64,000 nucleotides of DNA from Piscicoccus intestinalis NBRC 104926 (GTDB lineage: Bacteria; Actinomycetota; Actinomycetes; Actinomycetales; Dermatophilaceae): contig NZ_BCNQ01000015.1 of assembly GCF_001515525.1 (NCBI RefSeq), positions 1 through 64,000 of the forward strand. The letters run 5' to 3'. Below, one piece after another: positions 46,001-56,035 of this stretch. A model generated the notes under the pieces. It was not told where the DNA came from. It did not search any database and saw only the letters and a list, made by a program, of their open reading frames with translations. Within the stretch, counting starts at the first letter, position 1; every line of letters begins with the position of its first letter. Made by a program: the position numbers and the translations under genes.

Positions 46001-46303
46001 GAGTCGGACGTGTCCGCTCTCGTGCGGGAGGTGAAGGCGTCGAAGCTGCTGTTCAACCATCGCGGCAGCGGCTGGGCCGACGTGACCGCGCTGGAGGACC
46101 TCGTGCACCGGGTGAGCCAGCTCAAGGACGCCCTGCCGGATGTCGAGTATCTGCAGCTGGGCCGGGTGCTCGTCGGCACCCACGGCGCCAGCGTCGTCAG
46201 CGCGACGGTGCGGCTGCGGCCGGACCCCGCCTCCCGCAGCGACTGGTACACCCGCCGGCTGACCAGCGTCGACGACGGCATCGCCGAGGCGCTGCGGCCC
46301 TGA
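43097..46303 (+). CDS. GNAT acetyltransferase fused to ADP-forming acyl-CoA synthetase-like domains
   Basis: 1068 residues. A GNAT domain at about 40-200 (acetyl-CoA loop HHGRGIGTILLEHLA) is followed by a CoA-binding domain (VAVIGASPKPGTVGRILLHN, about 228-350), a succinyl-CoA ligase-like domain (FFCQTGALGVTILE) and a C-terminal ATP-grasp-like domain (780-1068). Proteins of this type acetylate lysines, for example of acetyl-CoA synthetase. Two low-complexity inserts interrupt the synthetase part: residues 466-546 (Ser/Gln/Asp/Pro) and 691-775 (Ala/Ser/Gly/Asp). The N-terminus also has SPASPASVPSASSVPSAP repeats. No frameshift. Whether the ligase half is active cannot be told. Confidence 0.85.
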   Translation: MQATPSPASPASVPSASSVPSAPGAPDARGGPGYPAHWEADVLLLDGRTARIRPTRSTDADGLVAFYARVSPNSKYLRYFAPHPELTESELTRWTTLDYDTHVALVLESGDRILALGTYDRTRIPGEAEMAFLVDDAHHGRGIGTILLEHLAQTARERGVTKFVAEIMPENGDMISTLRAAGYQMRMSREDGFLWFECSVEPTERAVGVMLAREHRAEAVSMQRCFEPASVAVIGASPKPGTVGRILLHNLITGDFGGRVFAVNPNVSAVLGMPTYASVRDVPQDVDLAVVAVRADLVPAVVEDCAAKGVHGLIVVSSGFAETDAAGREQQQLLLQRVRGAGMRMIGPNCLGIVNTLDGLRLNASLSTVMPATGRVGFFCQTGALGVTILETVARRGLGLSTFVSAGNRADVSGNDLLHYWEEDKATDVVLLYLESLGNARKFSRIARQVGRRKPVVAVRSGRRSLHDSPSDPHSPVTTRPLPILPAPSEQDPQQPDGSRSSQDPQGSAISQDSQDSHDSPGSAGPQRPGAAQECVPARSLRDVPSPRVPQAAVDAMFRQAGIIQVDTVDEMFDVAQLLAHQPLPRGRRVAIVGNSYGLEILAAEASWTAGLEVVEATSLGATASARDYTEALERLMADDRVDGVVALYASVVPTDVTEAAAALRAAAATGRKPLVTTFLGMEGVPAILRNDPPGQTHQPQDHPDGVASAASASGAAIVGSAAGADGAASASDAFSARGTHGAAGAAGADGADTPDSPDSPGGLERRESPVSGSVPAYRTPETAVRALAKAIEYSEWLRRPEPTLRVFGDVREEAARAFVVEVLREHPDGVVLDDDQTVRLLACYGIRLLPSRPVRTLEEAVQAGTQLGWNVVLRATDPSVRRRMDIVHSRMHLENADDLRQAWAELAGGIDDMAGAGLVVQTMSPPGVPTQITCAEDPSFGPAIAFGVALGNLDLLGDIAYGIPPLTESDVSALVREVKASKLLFNHRGSGWADVTALEDLVHRVSQLKDALPDVEYLQLGRVLVGTHGASVVSATVRLRPDPASRSDWYTRRLTSVDDGIAEALRP

Positions 46304-46428
46304 GAGCCCTGAGCGCTGCAGGAGCCATGAGAGCGCCGAGCGCTGCAAGAGCCTTGAGAGTTTCAAGAGCCCCAAGCGCCGCAAGGGCTGCAAGAGCTCC
46401 GAGATGGTGCCGGTCGCCCGACCTCGGC
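46304..46428. repeat. Low-complexity purine-rich repeats after the GNAT gene
   Basis: About 100 bases made of variants of GAGAGCCCTGAGCGCTGCA and GCAAGAGCC, following the GNAT fusion stop and before the convergent ctaA stop. No gene is seen. Similar GAGAGCCCCGAGGGCTCC phrases recur at 48060-48110. Confidence 0.6.
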
Positions 46429-47355
46429 TCAGGCGTCGACGCGCTCCCGGGTGCCACGTGGGCGGGCGGCGCTCGGGTCGGTGAGCGCGGCGCGCGTCGC
46501 GAACAGCACCTGATGGAACAGCAGCGCGACCGTGGCCAGGGAGTACGCGACCCCGATGCCCGGCAGCACGTGCGTGGCCATGATGACGATCCCCAAGGCC
46601 AGCACCGTGGCGAGCAGCCCGACGGAGACGACGGCGTGCACCGTCAGCCCGGGCACCAGCCAGGCGCGCCGGCCCGCGACGAGGATCGCGGCGATCGCGG
46701 CGATCGCCAGTACCCAGCGGGTGACCTGCAGCGTCATCGAGCCGTCGGCCGCGACCAGCTGCCACACGGGCCAGCTCATGCAGCGGGTGTAGGAGCCGGG
46801 GCCGGCCGTGAAGAGGCCGACGAGGTGCATCGTCACGAGCAGCGCCACCGAACCCGCGGCGGCCGCGGCCACCGGGTTGGGCACGAAGCGGGCGTCCCCC
46901 CGTTCGAGGCGGACGGTCGCCACGGTCATCGCGGCCATCGCGCCGAGGGCACAGAACAGGTCGATGGCCCCCGCCCACGTGGGGATGCCGCCGAGCACGA
47001 CCGCGCGGCCGAAGGCCCCGGCCGCGATCGCACCGGCCACGCCCAGCCACGGCAGCCCGCGGGTCAACCGAGACAGGTCCGACCGCCGCAGCACGACGAG
47101 TGCGCACGCCAGCACGAGCGGCCCGGCGACGATGGCCGACACCCGGTGGGTGATCTCGATGACGGGGTTCTGGTACAGCAGCGCCGCGATGTCGCTCTGC
47201 CCCGGCAGCGTGCGCCCCGGATAGCAGCCCGGCCAGGTGCTGCACTCGAACCCGGAGTCGGTGGCGCACACCACCGATCCCATGGCCACGGCCAGCACCG
47301 TGAACAGGGTGGCGATGCGGAACAGGCGCACGGTGGCCGGTGATGCCTTGGGCAT
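46429..47355 (-). CDS. ctaA: Heme A synthase, COX15/CtaA family
   Basis: Oxidises heme O to heme A for aa3-type cytochrome oxidase. 308 residues and eight membrane spans. Signatures are MGSVVCATDSGFECSTWPGCYPG (paired Cys), YQNPVIEITHRVSAIVAG (ExxxHR with a heme-ligand His), VTMHLVGLFTAGPGSYTRCM and ATHVLPGIGVAYSLATVALLFHQ (His pair of the second half). The ATG has GAGGAAA upstream. ctaB and ctaCDE are not in the window. Confidence 0.9.
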   Translation of the reverse strand: MPKASPATVRLFRIATLFTVLAVAMGSVVCATDSGFECSTWPGCYPGRTLPGQSDIAALLYQNPVIEITHRVSAIVAGPLVLACALVVLRRSDLSRLTRGLPWLGVAGAIAAGAFGRAVVLGGIPTWAGAIDLFCALGAMAAMTVATVRLERGDARFVPNPVAAAAAGSVALLVTMHLVGLFTAGPGSYTRCMSWPVWQLVAADGSMTLQVTRWVLAIAAIAAILVAGRRAWLVPGLTVHAVVSVGLLATVLALGIVIMATHVLPGIGVAYSLATVALLFHQVLFATRAALTDPSAARPRGTRERVDA

Positions 47356-47611
47356 GGGTTTCCTCGCTCCACGAAGCAGACGCGCCCGAGGCTAGACCCG
47401 GATGCGACAGGCGCGCTGCCCGGTCGGCGAGAACCGGCCGATGTGTCGCCGACTCGTGTCGAAGGTCCCGGCTCGTGCCCGACAGCAAGGCATCCCCGAC
47501 GCCCGACGTGGCGCCGTCCGTGACGCCCGACGAGGCGACCGCGAGCCCGGATCGTGCGTTGATGCGGGGCGCTCGCTTGCCGCGGGGCGCCCGGTGGCGT
47601 AGGCAGGAGGC

Positions 47612-48040
47612 ATGCCGACCCTGTTCAGCAAGATCATCGCCGGGGACATCCCCGGCCGGTTCGTCTGGAGCGACGACCGCTGCGTCGCCTTTCTCACCAT
47701 CGAGCCCCTGACACCCGGCCACGTGCTCGTCGTGCCGCGCGAGGAAGCGCCGGTGTGGACCGACGTCGAGCCGGCGCTCATGGCGCACCTCACCGGGGTG
47801 GCGCAGACGATCGGCCGGGCCCAGCGCGCCGAGTGGGAGTCGCCGTTCGTCGGCCTGCTCGTCGCCGGGTTCGACGTGCCGCACGTGCACCTGCACGTCT
47901 GGCCGACGTGGACCGCCCGCGACCACGACATGCGCAACGCCGAGCGCGACCCCTCGCCGCAGGCGATGGACGAGGCGGCGCAGCGCCTGCGCGCCCGCCT
48001 GCGCGACCAGGGCGCCGGCGAGGCCGTGCCCGCCGACTGA
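47612..48040 (+). CDS. HIT-family nucleotide hydrolase
   Basis: 142 residues. The start is typical of HINT-branch proteins (LFSKIIAGDIPGRFVWSDDRCVAFLTIEPLTPGHVLVVPREE), and the His triad is in FDVPHVHLHVWPTW. These enzymes hydrolyse phosphoramidate or other alpha-phosphate bonds of nucleotides. RBS AGGAGG precedes the ATG. The 256 bases upstream hold no gene. Monocistronic between convergent and divergent neighbours. Confidence 0.92.
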   Translation: MPTLFSKIIAGDIPGRFVWSDDRCVAFLTIEPLTPGHVLVVPREEAPVWTDVEPALMAHLTGVAQTIGRAQRAEWESPFVGLLVAGFDVPHVHLHVWPTWTARDHDMRNAERDPSPQAMDEAAQRLRARLRDQGAGEAVPAD

Positions 48041-48104
48041 CCGCCCGATCGAGGCGAGGCCGCCGGCTCCGAGAGCCCCGAGGGCTCCAGAGACCCCGAC
48101 GGCC

Positions 48105-48476
48105 CTAGAGGCGGGGCACATAGCGTTTCCCCGTCATGGCCTCCCACACGAGGGAGGCGGCGTGCGCCACCGCCCGCAACCGCAACCCCTCGGACTCCAG
48201 TGCGTCGATGACCTCCGGGAGCGCCTCGGGGGGCACCCGTTCGGCCAGGTCGATGCGGGCCACGCGGTACGCGGAGCGCATCGCCTCGACCTCGCCGGCC
48301 ACGTGCCGGGCGGCGATCCACGCGAGCGCCTCGGGGTGGCGCCGCCACACGTCGTAGGCCCGGTAGTCGGCGGGGCATTGGTCGAGCAGCCACGGCACGG
48401 CGGCCTCCCGCCAGCCCGGGGTGTCCGGCGGCGGAACCTGCCGGGGCCAGCCCGGTGGCACGTGTACCTCGTTCAT
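48105..48476 (-). CDS. Conserved hypothetical protein (123 aa)
   Basis: Starts MNEVHVPPGWPRQVPPPDTPGWREAAVPWLLDQCPADYRAYDVW, a Pro/Trp-rich N-terminus, followed by helical segments. No signal peptide, membrane span or recognised domain. ATG 48476 is supported by GACACT, a -10-like box 7 nt upstream, suggesting a leaderless mRNA. It converges on the HIT gene and diverges from the thioesterase. I believe similar proteins occur in other Micrococcales, but function is unknown. Confidence 0.65.
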   Translation of the reverse strand: MNEVHVPPGWPRQVPPPDTPGWREAAVPWLLDQCPADYRAYDVWRRHPEALAWIAARHVAGEVEAMRSAYRVARIDLAERVPPEALPEVIDALESEGLRLRAVAHAASLVWEAMTGKRYVPRL

Positions 48477-48612
48477 GTGTGTCAGTGTCACGCGGACCAC
48501 CGACAAGACTCCGGCGTCCCGGGCCCGCGGCGCGAATTCGGCTGTGCCCCTGTGACCTCCCCGACAGCGGTCCGGCCGGGGTGCCACGCGGCATGGCTGG
48601 GAGACTTCGGCC

Positions 48613-49062
48613 ATGGCGCGGATCAAGCTCGACTATCCCGACGAGACCTACACGTTCAGCACCGAGCTGCAGGTGCGCTTCGACGACATCAACGCCGGCA
48701 TGCACCTGGCCCACGAGCGGGTGGTCAGCTTCGTCGGCGAGGCGCGGTCGCGGTTCCTGGAGAGCCTGGGCCTGTCCGAGATCGGCAGCGACACCCAGCC
48801 GGGCGTCATCGTCAGCGACCTCGCGGTCGTCTACAAGGCCGAGGCCCGGCTGCGCGACGTGCTGCGCCTCGACGTCGGCATCGCCGACCCCAACCGCTAC
48901 GGCGGCGACGTCGTCTGCCGCGTCGTGCGCGCCGCCGACGACACGCTCGTCGCCGTCGCCAAGGTCAACCTCGTGTTCTTCGACTACCGCGGCGCGAAAC
49001 GACCGGTTCCCGCGCCGACAGAGTTCACGCGCGCGATCACCAGCGAGTCCCGATCCGACTGA
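48613..49062 (+). CDS. Thioesterase (4HBT hotdog) family protein
   Basis: 149 residues with a single hotdog fold: FSTELQVRFDDINAGMHLAHERVVSFVGEARSRFLESLG, then VSDLAVVYKAEARLRDVLRLDVG and a C-terminal VNLVFFDYRGAKR strand. The Asp of RFDDIN matches the active site of 4-hydroxybenzoyl-CoA thioesterase-type acyl-CoA hydrolases. The start is ATG 48613, with GGGAG upstream. The substrate is probably a medium or aromatic acyl-CoA, unproven. Confidence 0.85.
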   Translation: MARIKLDYPDETYTFSTELQVRFDDINAGMHLAHERVVSFVGEARSRFLESLGLSEIGSDTQPGVIVSDLAVVYKAEARLRDVLRLDVGIADPNRYGGDVVCRVVRAADDTLVAVAKVNLVFFDYRGAKRPVPAPTEFTRAITSESRSD

Positions 49063-49142
49063 GCGAGCTGGCAAGGACGCGGAGCCACTCTCGCGTCGGC
49101 CCGCCGCCCCGATCGGCCCCCGGGAGCTAGTTGTCCAGCGGA

Positions 49143-50036
49143 TCAGACCAGGTGGTTGCGGAAGAATCTGCTGACGTGGGCGACGGCCTCGTCCATCCGG
49201 TCCGGGGCGTCGTAGAAGTCGAAGTGGTTCCCTTCGGTCCAGACGAGCTCTTTCTCCCCCTGCACGGCGGCGTGCAGTCGCTTCGCCTTGTCGGGTGCGG
49301 CGCAACCGTCGGAGTGGACCACGATCGTGGGCACGGTGATCTGCGCTGCCCGGACCAGCGGGTCGAGCCCGAGCCAGCCGTCCCACGACCTCACGTCGAA
49401 CGCGTTGACGTACTCGGGCACGTTCCCCCGCCGCGGGTTCGTGTAGTAGTCGTAGGCACCGGCCGTCGGGTTGTAGTTGACCGCGCTGGGGTCGGTCTCG
49501 CTGTAGACGGGGATGGTCGTCGCGGTGCCGCTGCGTTCGAAGGCGCGCCGAGCCGCGGCCGCCTCGTCGAGCCTGCGCGCGATGCCGTCCTCGCCGTAGG
49601 TGGCATGGAACAACCCGGCGTCGGCGAGGAACCCGGCGATGGTCGCGAGGCCCTTCAGACGCGCGTCCTCCGCGGCGAGATAGACCCCGTTGCTCGCGGA
49701 CGTACACACGCCCACCATGCCGACCGCGGACACGAACGGCTGCGCCAGCAGGTAGGTCACCGCGGCCTTCAGGTCCTGCAGCTTCTCGTCCGGCGACTCG
49801 AACTGACGCGGCTGCCCGTCGCTCTGGCCGTAGTGCGCGTAGTCGAACGACAGGGCCAGGAACCCCTGCGCGGCGAACCGCGCGGCGTAGGAGTCGGGCA
49901 TCTGCTCCTTCACCGAGGAGAACGAGCCCTGCACGACGACGGCCGGGTAGGAGCCGTCCTCGTCGAAGGCGTCCGGGACGAAGAGGTCGCCGACCAGAGT
50001 CAGTCCGTCGCGGTCGATGTGGATCCTGCGCTTCAT
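49143..50036 (-). CDS. Alpha/beta hydrolase, dienelactone-hydrolase-related
   Basis: 297 residues. YPAVVVQGSFSSVKEQMPDSYAARFAAQGFLALSFDYAHYGQSDG is typical of the DLH/acetyl-xylan-esterase-like group. The elbow reads GMVGVCTSASNG, so the nucleophile position is Cys as in dienelactone hydrolase and its relatives, rather than Ser. VVHSDGCAAPDKAKRL and EGNHFDFYD supply the Asp/His. The ATG at 50036 has AAGGAAG upstream. It lies downstream of, but separated from, the Fic pair. Confidence 0.8.
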   Translation of the reverse strand: MKRRIHIDRDGLTLVGDLFVPDAFDEDGSYPAVVVQGSFSSVKEQMPDSYAARFAAQGFLALSFDYAHYGQSDGQPRQFESPDEKLQDLKAAVTYLLAQPFVSAVGMVGVCTSASNGVYLAAEDARLKGLATIAGFLADAGLFHATYGEDGIARRLDEAAAARRAFERSGTATTIPVYSETDPSAVNYNPTAGAYDYYTNPRRGNVPEYVNAFDVRSWDGWLGLDPLVRAAQITVPTIVVHSDGCAAPDKAKRLHAAVQGEKELVWTEGNHFDFYDAPDRMDEAVAHVSRFFRNHLV

Positions 50037-50233
50037 GGTGGCTTCCTTGCTGGCGGTGAACAGAGCGACGGCCCACCGGGCTCCGGCTCCGCGCGCAACA
50101 GTGTGACGCAGCAACAAGACCGGCCACCGGAGACGGCGCCGGCACGTCCGTTGGCGGGCCTTCAGCCTGACGACGGGCTCGTCGCAGGCCTGCTTGAATG
50201 CGCTTGGCTGTCGGCTCTGGCTTGCCCTCATGC

Positions 50234-51013
50234 TCAGGGGTGCGGGCGACGCGCAGGGCCTGCCGGGCGCGGTGCTCGCGCCGGTGGAGGCGGTCGGTCC
50301 CCTATCGTCTGCGGCTGGGCCTTGTCGACGGGCTCGAGGTCGGGCTCGGGCTGCCGCGCGGGCGTAATCGCCTGTTCCAGCACGGCGGCGAGGCGCTCGT
50401 TGCTGCCGGAGTCCTGGCTGTGGAAGCGGGCCGCGACGAAGTCGTCGCGCAGCGGTGCCCCGGGCGCGAACTTGCTCGTGTCGATCGTGAAGCCGGCCTG
50501 CTCGGCCAGCTGATGGAAGAACGCGAACTGCGTGCGGGTGTTGCCCTCACGGAAGCTGTGGATCACGTTGAGCTCGCCCCAGCTCTCGGCGAGGCCACGG
50601 ACGAATCCCTTCTGGTCGAGCCCACGCAGGTGGTCCTTCGCGACGAGTTTGCGGAACTCGGCCTCCGCAGCCTCCGTCAGCGCCGGGCCCGCCGGGTAGT
50701 AGCTGTGGCCCTCCTTCGACATGAAGCCTGCGGGGCCGACCCGCTCCTCGCCCGCCCAGTCGTAGACGTCCTGGAAAACGTGGCGGTGGATCGCCTTCAT
50801 GTGGTCATAATCGAACCGGCCCTGGATCGGGTCGTCGAACAACTCCTGGAGCCGGACGGCGGTGGCGACCTCCTCCAGCTGCTTAAGCCTGCCGGGGTCG
50901 GGCTCTCCGTACGGCGTGCCGGGGCCGGTGAACCTGTTCCTGAGGACGGTGGTTCCGGGGATGTAGTAGTCGTCCCAGGTGCGGAACGCATGCCTCGTCG
51001 AATCAGTTGCCAT
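50234..51013 (-). CDS. Fic/DOC toxin (putative AMP-transferase)
   Basis: About 259 residues. The Fic core has FDYDHMKAIHRHVFQDVYDWAGEER (flap and first helices) and the active-site loop IHSFREGNTRTQ, close to the HPFREGNGR consensus with the essential His, acidic residue, Asn and Arg kept and Gly replaced by Thr. Fic toxins transfer AMP to target proteins such as gyrase. A proline-rich, disordered C-terminus of about 50 residues follows. The start (ATG 51013, or GTG 51016) lies within the 3' end of the antitoxin gene: the two overlap by 11-14 nt, as in toxin-antitoxin operons. Confidence 0.88.
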   Translation of the reverse strand: MATDSTRHAFRTWDDYYIPGTTVLRNRFTGPGTPYGEPDPGRLKQLEEVATAVRLQELFDDPIQGRFDYDHMKAIHRHVFQDVYDWAGEERVGPAGFMSKEGHSYYPAGPALTEAAEAEFRKLVAKDHLRGLDQKGFVRGLAESWGELNVIHSFREGNTRTQFAFFHQLAEQAGFTIDTSKFAPGAPLRDDFVAARFHSQDSGSNERLAAVLEQAITPARQPEPDLEPVDKAQPQTIGDRPPPPARAPRPAGPARRPHP

Positions 51014-51434
51014 CACCCTGGACGCGGCGACGGGCTTCCGCGATCGCCTCGTCGGCGGTGAGGTCGCCGCGGGCCGCCCGCTCGGTGATGGAGCGCAGTG
51101 CGGGGTCGGAGACCTCGTGCCCAGCCAGCGCGAGGGCGGCGTCTGAGAACGCGAGCCGGTCCTCTGCCCGGGTGGACGCGGGTCGGCGGGACGCGGTGAC
51201 GGTCATGTCGTCGCTCCCCTCGTCGATGACGGAAGAGATGCCGAGGGCCTCGAGCACGGCCAGCGCCTTGCCCAGCTCGGCGCGGGGGTGCCCCGCTTCG
51301 AGGTCGATCACGAACATCCGGCTGACGTGGGCCCGGTGCGCCAGCTCGGCCTGGGTGAGGTTCTGCCGCTTACGCACGTCGCGGACGGCCCTGCCGAGGC
51401 GGTAAACGCTGTCTGCGACTGGAATCGTGGTCAC
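51003..51434 (-). CDS. XRE-type antitoxin with VbhA-like C-terminus
   Basis: 143 residues. Residues 10-70 are an XRE HTH (RLGRAVRDVRKRQNLTQAELAHRAHVSRMFVIDLEAGHPRAELGKAL). Residues 92-140 resemble the VbhA Fic antitoxin (SDAALALAGHEVSDPALRSITERAARGDLTADEAI). In VbhA the inhibitory motif is SxxxEG; the aligned segment here is ALALAG, with both Ser and Glu replaced by Ala. The HTH implies autoregulation. The GTG start at 51434 is 6 nt after TAGGAT, so the mRNA is probably leaderless. Confidence 0.85.
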   Translation of the reverse strand: MTTIPVADSVYRLGRAVRDVRKRQNLTQAELAHRAHVSRMFVIDLEAGHPRAELGKALAVLEALGISSVIDEGSDDMTVTASRRPASTRAEDRLAFSDAALALAGHEVSDPALRSITERAARGDLTADEAIAEARRRVQGDGN

Positions 51435-51440
51435 GGACCC

Positions 51441-51446
51441 ATCCTA
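51441..51446 (-). promoter_or_regulatory. -10 box of the Fic module
   Basis: TAGGAT on the minus strand lies 6 nt before the antitoxin GTG. A nearby CCCGTACGTTGACA stretch, centred on CGTACG, may be the HTH operator. Confidence 0.5.
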
Positions 51447-51530
51447 CGCCGATGTCAACGTACGGGAACATCTCCAGTCCGGGGCTCGGGCCTCCAAGTC
51501 GTCTGGACCGGAGGGCAATCCTCAGACGCA

Positions 51531-51564
51531 GAGGAACCCCGCACCTCACGGCGCGGGGTTCCTC
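51531..51564. terminator. Hairpin terminator after acnA
   Basis: A perfect 12-bp stem, GAGGAACCCCGC (51531-51542) with GCGGGGTTCCTC (51553-51564), and a 10-nt loop lie 34 nt past the acnA stop, between it and the Fic module. Confidence 0.8.
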
Positions 51565-51598
51565 CACGTCGTCGACCGGACGGAGCCCGGTGCGGCGC

Positions 51599-54382
<2,784 letters not shown>

Positions 54383-54721
54383 GACGTGGGGCTCCTTCGC
54401 TGCTGTCGGTGTTGCGGGCGATTTTCGCTGATCTCGCCGGACGTCACTGTCGATCCCGCGGGTCTGCCCCCATCCTGGTGTGTCGCAGGCCCGGAATAGC
54501 GCGGATCAAGTGGCCATCTTCGCGCACGGGGCGTGGTCGGCGCGAGACCTGGCGTCGAGACCTGCGATAGCGAGATATCTCGACATCGAGATAAAAGTAG
54601 CACAGGGGCAGCTCCCCGAAAAGGGGTGACGGAAACGGAACGGCGGCGATCGACCGGCCGCGCACGTTCGGCGGTCGACGTGCGGGGCGGCCCCACCGAG
54701 TGGGGAGCGCCGACCGGGGCG
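54383..54721. other. Upstream region of acnA
   Basis: 339 bases without a gene between acnA and the RNA methyltransferase, both on the minus strand. It contains an AT-rich core at 54560-54600 with a palindromic operator (listed separately), so the acnA mRNA probably carries a leader of about 150-190 nt. Confidence 0.45.
54571..54593. promoter_or_regulatory. Overlapping palindromic operator upstream of acnA
   Basis: Two perfect dyads share an arm: CGAGATATCTCG (54571-54582) and TATCTCGA-CA-TCGAGATA (54576-54593). A further half-site TCGAGA lies at 54555-54560. Three phased half-sites suggest cooperative binding of a dimeric regulator. Its identity is unknown; AcnR-type control of aconitase is known in other actinobacteria, but the AcnR site I recall is different. 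Confidence 0.6.
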
Positions 54722-56035
54722 TCAGCGCGGCCGACCGCCGCTCGGCACGCACACCGCGATGCACTCCACGTGGTGGGTCATCGGAAAGGCGTCGTAGGCG
54801 CGCAGGTCGGCGAGCTCGTACCCGGAGTCGGTCAGCGCCCGCAGGTCGCGGGCCAGGGCGGCGGGGTCGCAGGCCACGTACGCCACGGCGCGCGGTCGCA
54901 GGGCCGCGACCTGGGCCATGACGCGGGCGCCGGCCCCGGTGCGCGGCGGGTCGAGCACGACGAGATCGGCCCGCTGTCCCGCCTCCACCCGGGGTGCCAG
55001 CGCGCCCGAGACGTCGCCCGCGACCCACTCCAGCTGCCGCACGGAGGCGGTGTCGCGACGGCCGTAGTCGACGGCCTCCCGGTCGCCCTCCACGGCGGTG
55101 ACGCGACCGCCAGGCCCGACGAGGTCGGCCAGGGCTCTCGCGAACAGCCCGACGCCGGCGTACAGGTCGAGCGCCGACTCCCCCGGGCGTGGCTCGAGCG
55201 CATCGAGCACGCGGGCGAGGAACGTCGAGGCCGCTCCGGGGTGGACCTGCCAGAAACCGCGTGCGCCGACGGCCAACTGCCCCGACCAGCGCGGCGTCTC
55301 GACCCGCTCGAGCACCTCCGGCACCGGCTCCTCCGGCCGCGGCGGCACCACCCGCCCGCGCCGGCGCTCCCCGCCCGATCGGTCCGACCGGCCGGGGCGA
55401 CGAGAACCCCGGGCCGCCTCCCTCGGCGGCACGCGCGGCACGAGCGGCACGAGCACCGGCTCACCGACGCTCGGGGCGACGGCGTCGACACCCGCCCGGC
55501 CGGGCCACGCACGCGACAGCACCCCGGTGTCGAGAATGTCGTGCCGGGCGATGAGGCAGTCGTCGATGGGCAGCACGTCGCGCGAGCGGAACGGGCGCAG
55601 CCCGGCCCGGCCCGCGGCGTCGACGGCGAACTCCACCCGGCTGCGCCACCGCAGCCCGTTCTCGTCGCCGGGCACCGGCTCGACGACGACGTCGCGGTCG
55701 AGGTCGGCCAGCCGCGACAGCTGCTCGCGCACGACCCCCGCCTTCAGTTCGCGCTGGGTGGCCACATCGGCGTGCTGCAGGTCGCAGCCGCCGCAGCCGC
55801 CCGGCCCCGCGTAGCGGCACGGCGGCGAGACCCGCCCCGGCGCGGCGCGTTCGATGCTCACGGCGTCGGCGAACCAGAACCGGTCGTCGGCGCCGCCGCG
55901 CGTGACCTGCGCGAGCACGACCTCCCCGGGCAGCGCGTGCCGCACGAACACGACGCGCCCCTCGTGGCGCGCGACCGCGTGGCCGCCGTGTGCGAAACCC
56001 GTCGTCTCCAGCCGCAACCGGGCCGATTCGGTCAT
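54722..56035 (-). CDS. RNA m5U methyltransferase, TrmA/RumA family
   Basis: 437 residues: an N-terminal TRAM domain (LRLETTGFAHGGHAVARHEGRVVFVRHALPGEVV), iron-sulfur-type cysteines (CRYAGPGGCGGCDLQH), and a SAM domain with DLYAGVGLFARALA, DPPRTGAG and VAYVACDPAALARDL (Cys nucleophile), ending HHVECIAV. It methylates uridine in rRNA or tRNA; which site is uncertain. An Arg-rich low-complexity insert occurs near residues 208-250. The start codon overlaps the stop of the upstream permease by 4 nt. Confidence 0.88.
   Translation of the reverse strand: MTESARLRLETTGFAHGGHAVARHEGRVVFVRHALPGEVVLAQVTRGGADDRFWFADAVSIERAAPGRVSPPCRYAGPGGCGGCDLQHADVATQRELKAGVVREQLSRLADLDRDVVVEPVPGDENGLRWRSRVEFAVDAAGRAGLRPFRSRDVLPIDDCLIARHDILDTGVLSRAWPGRAGVDAVAPSVGEPVLVPLVPRVPPREAARGSRRPGRSDRSGGERRRGRVVPPRPEEPVPEVLERVETPRWSGQLAVGARGFWQVHPGAASTFLARVLDALEPRPGESALDLYAGVGLFARALADLVGPGGRVTAVEGDREAVDYGRRDTASVRQLEWVAGDVSGALAPRVEAGQRADLVVLDPPRTGAGARVMAQVAALRPRAVAYVACDPAALARDLRALTDSGYELADLRAYDAFPMTHHVECIAVCVPSGGRPR

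Noticed and set aside
40262-48121. A 2619-codon open frame on the minus strand, plus other very long antisense frames (4902-7802, 32762-35047, 34905-36956, 47392-50145)
   Set aside because: All lie opposite well-identified genes and arise because stop codons are rare in high-GC antisense frames. Their translations are Arg/Gly/Val-rich with no domain.
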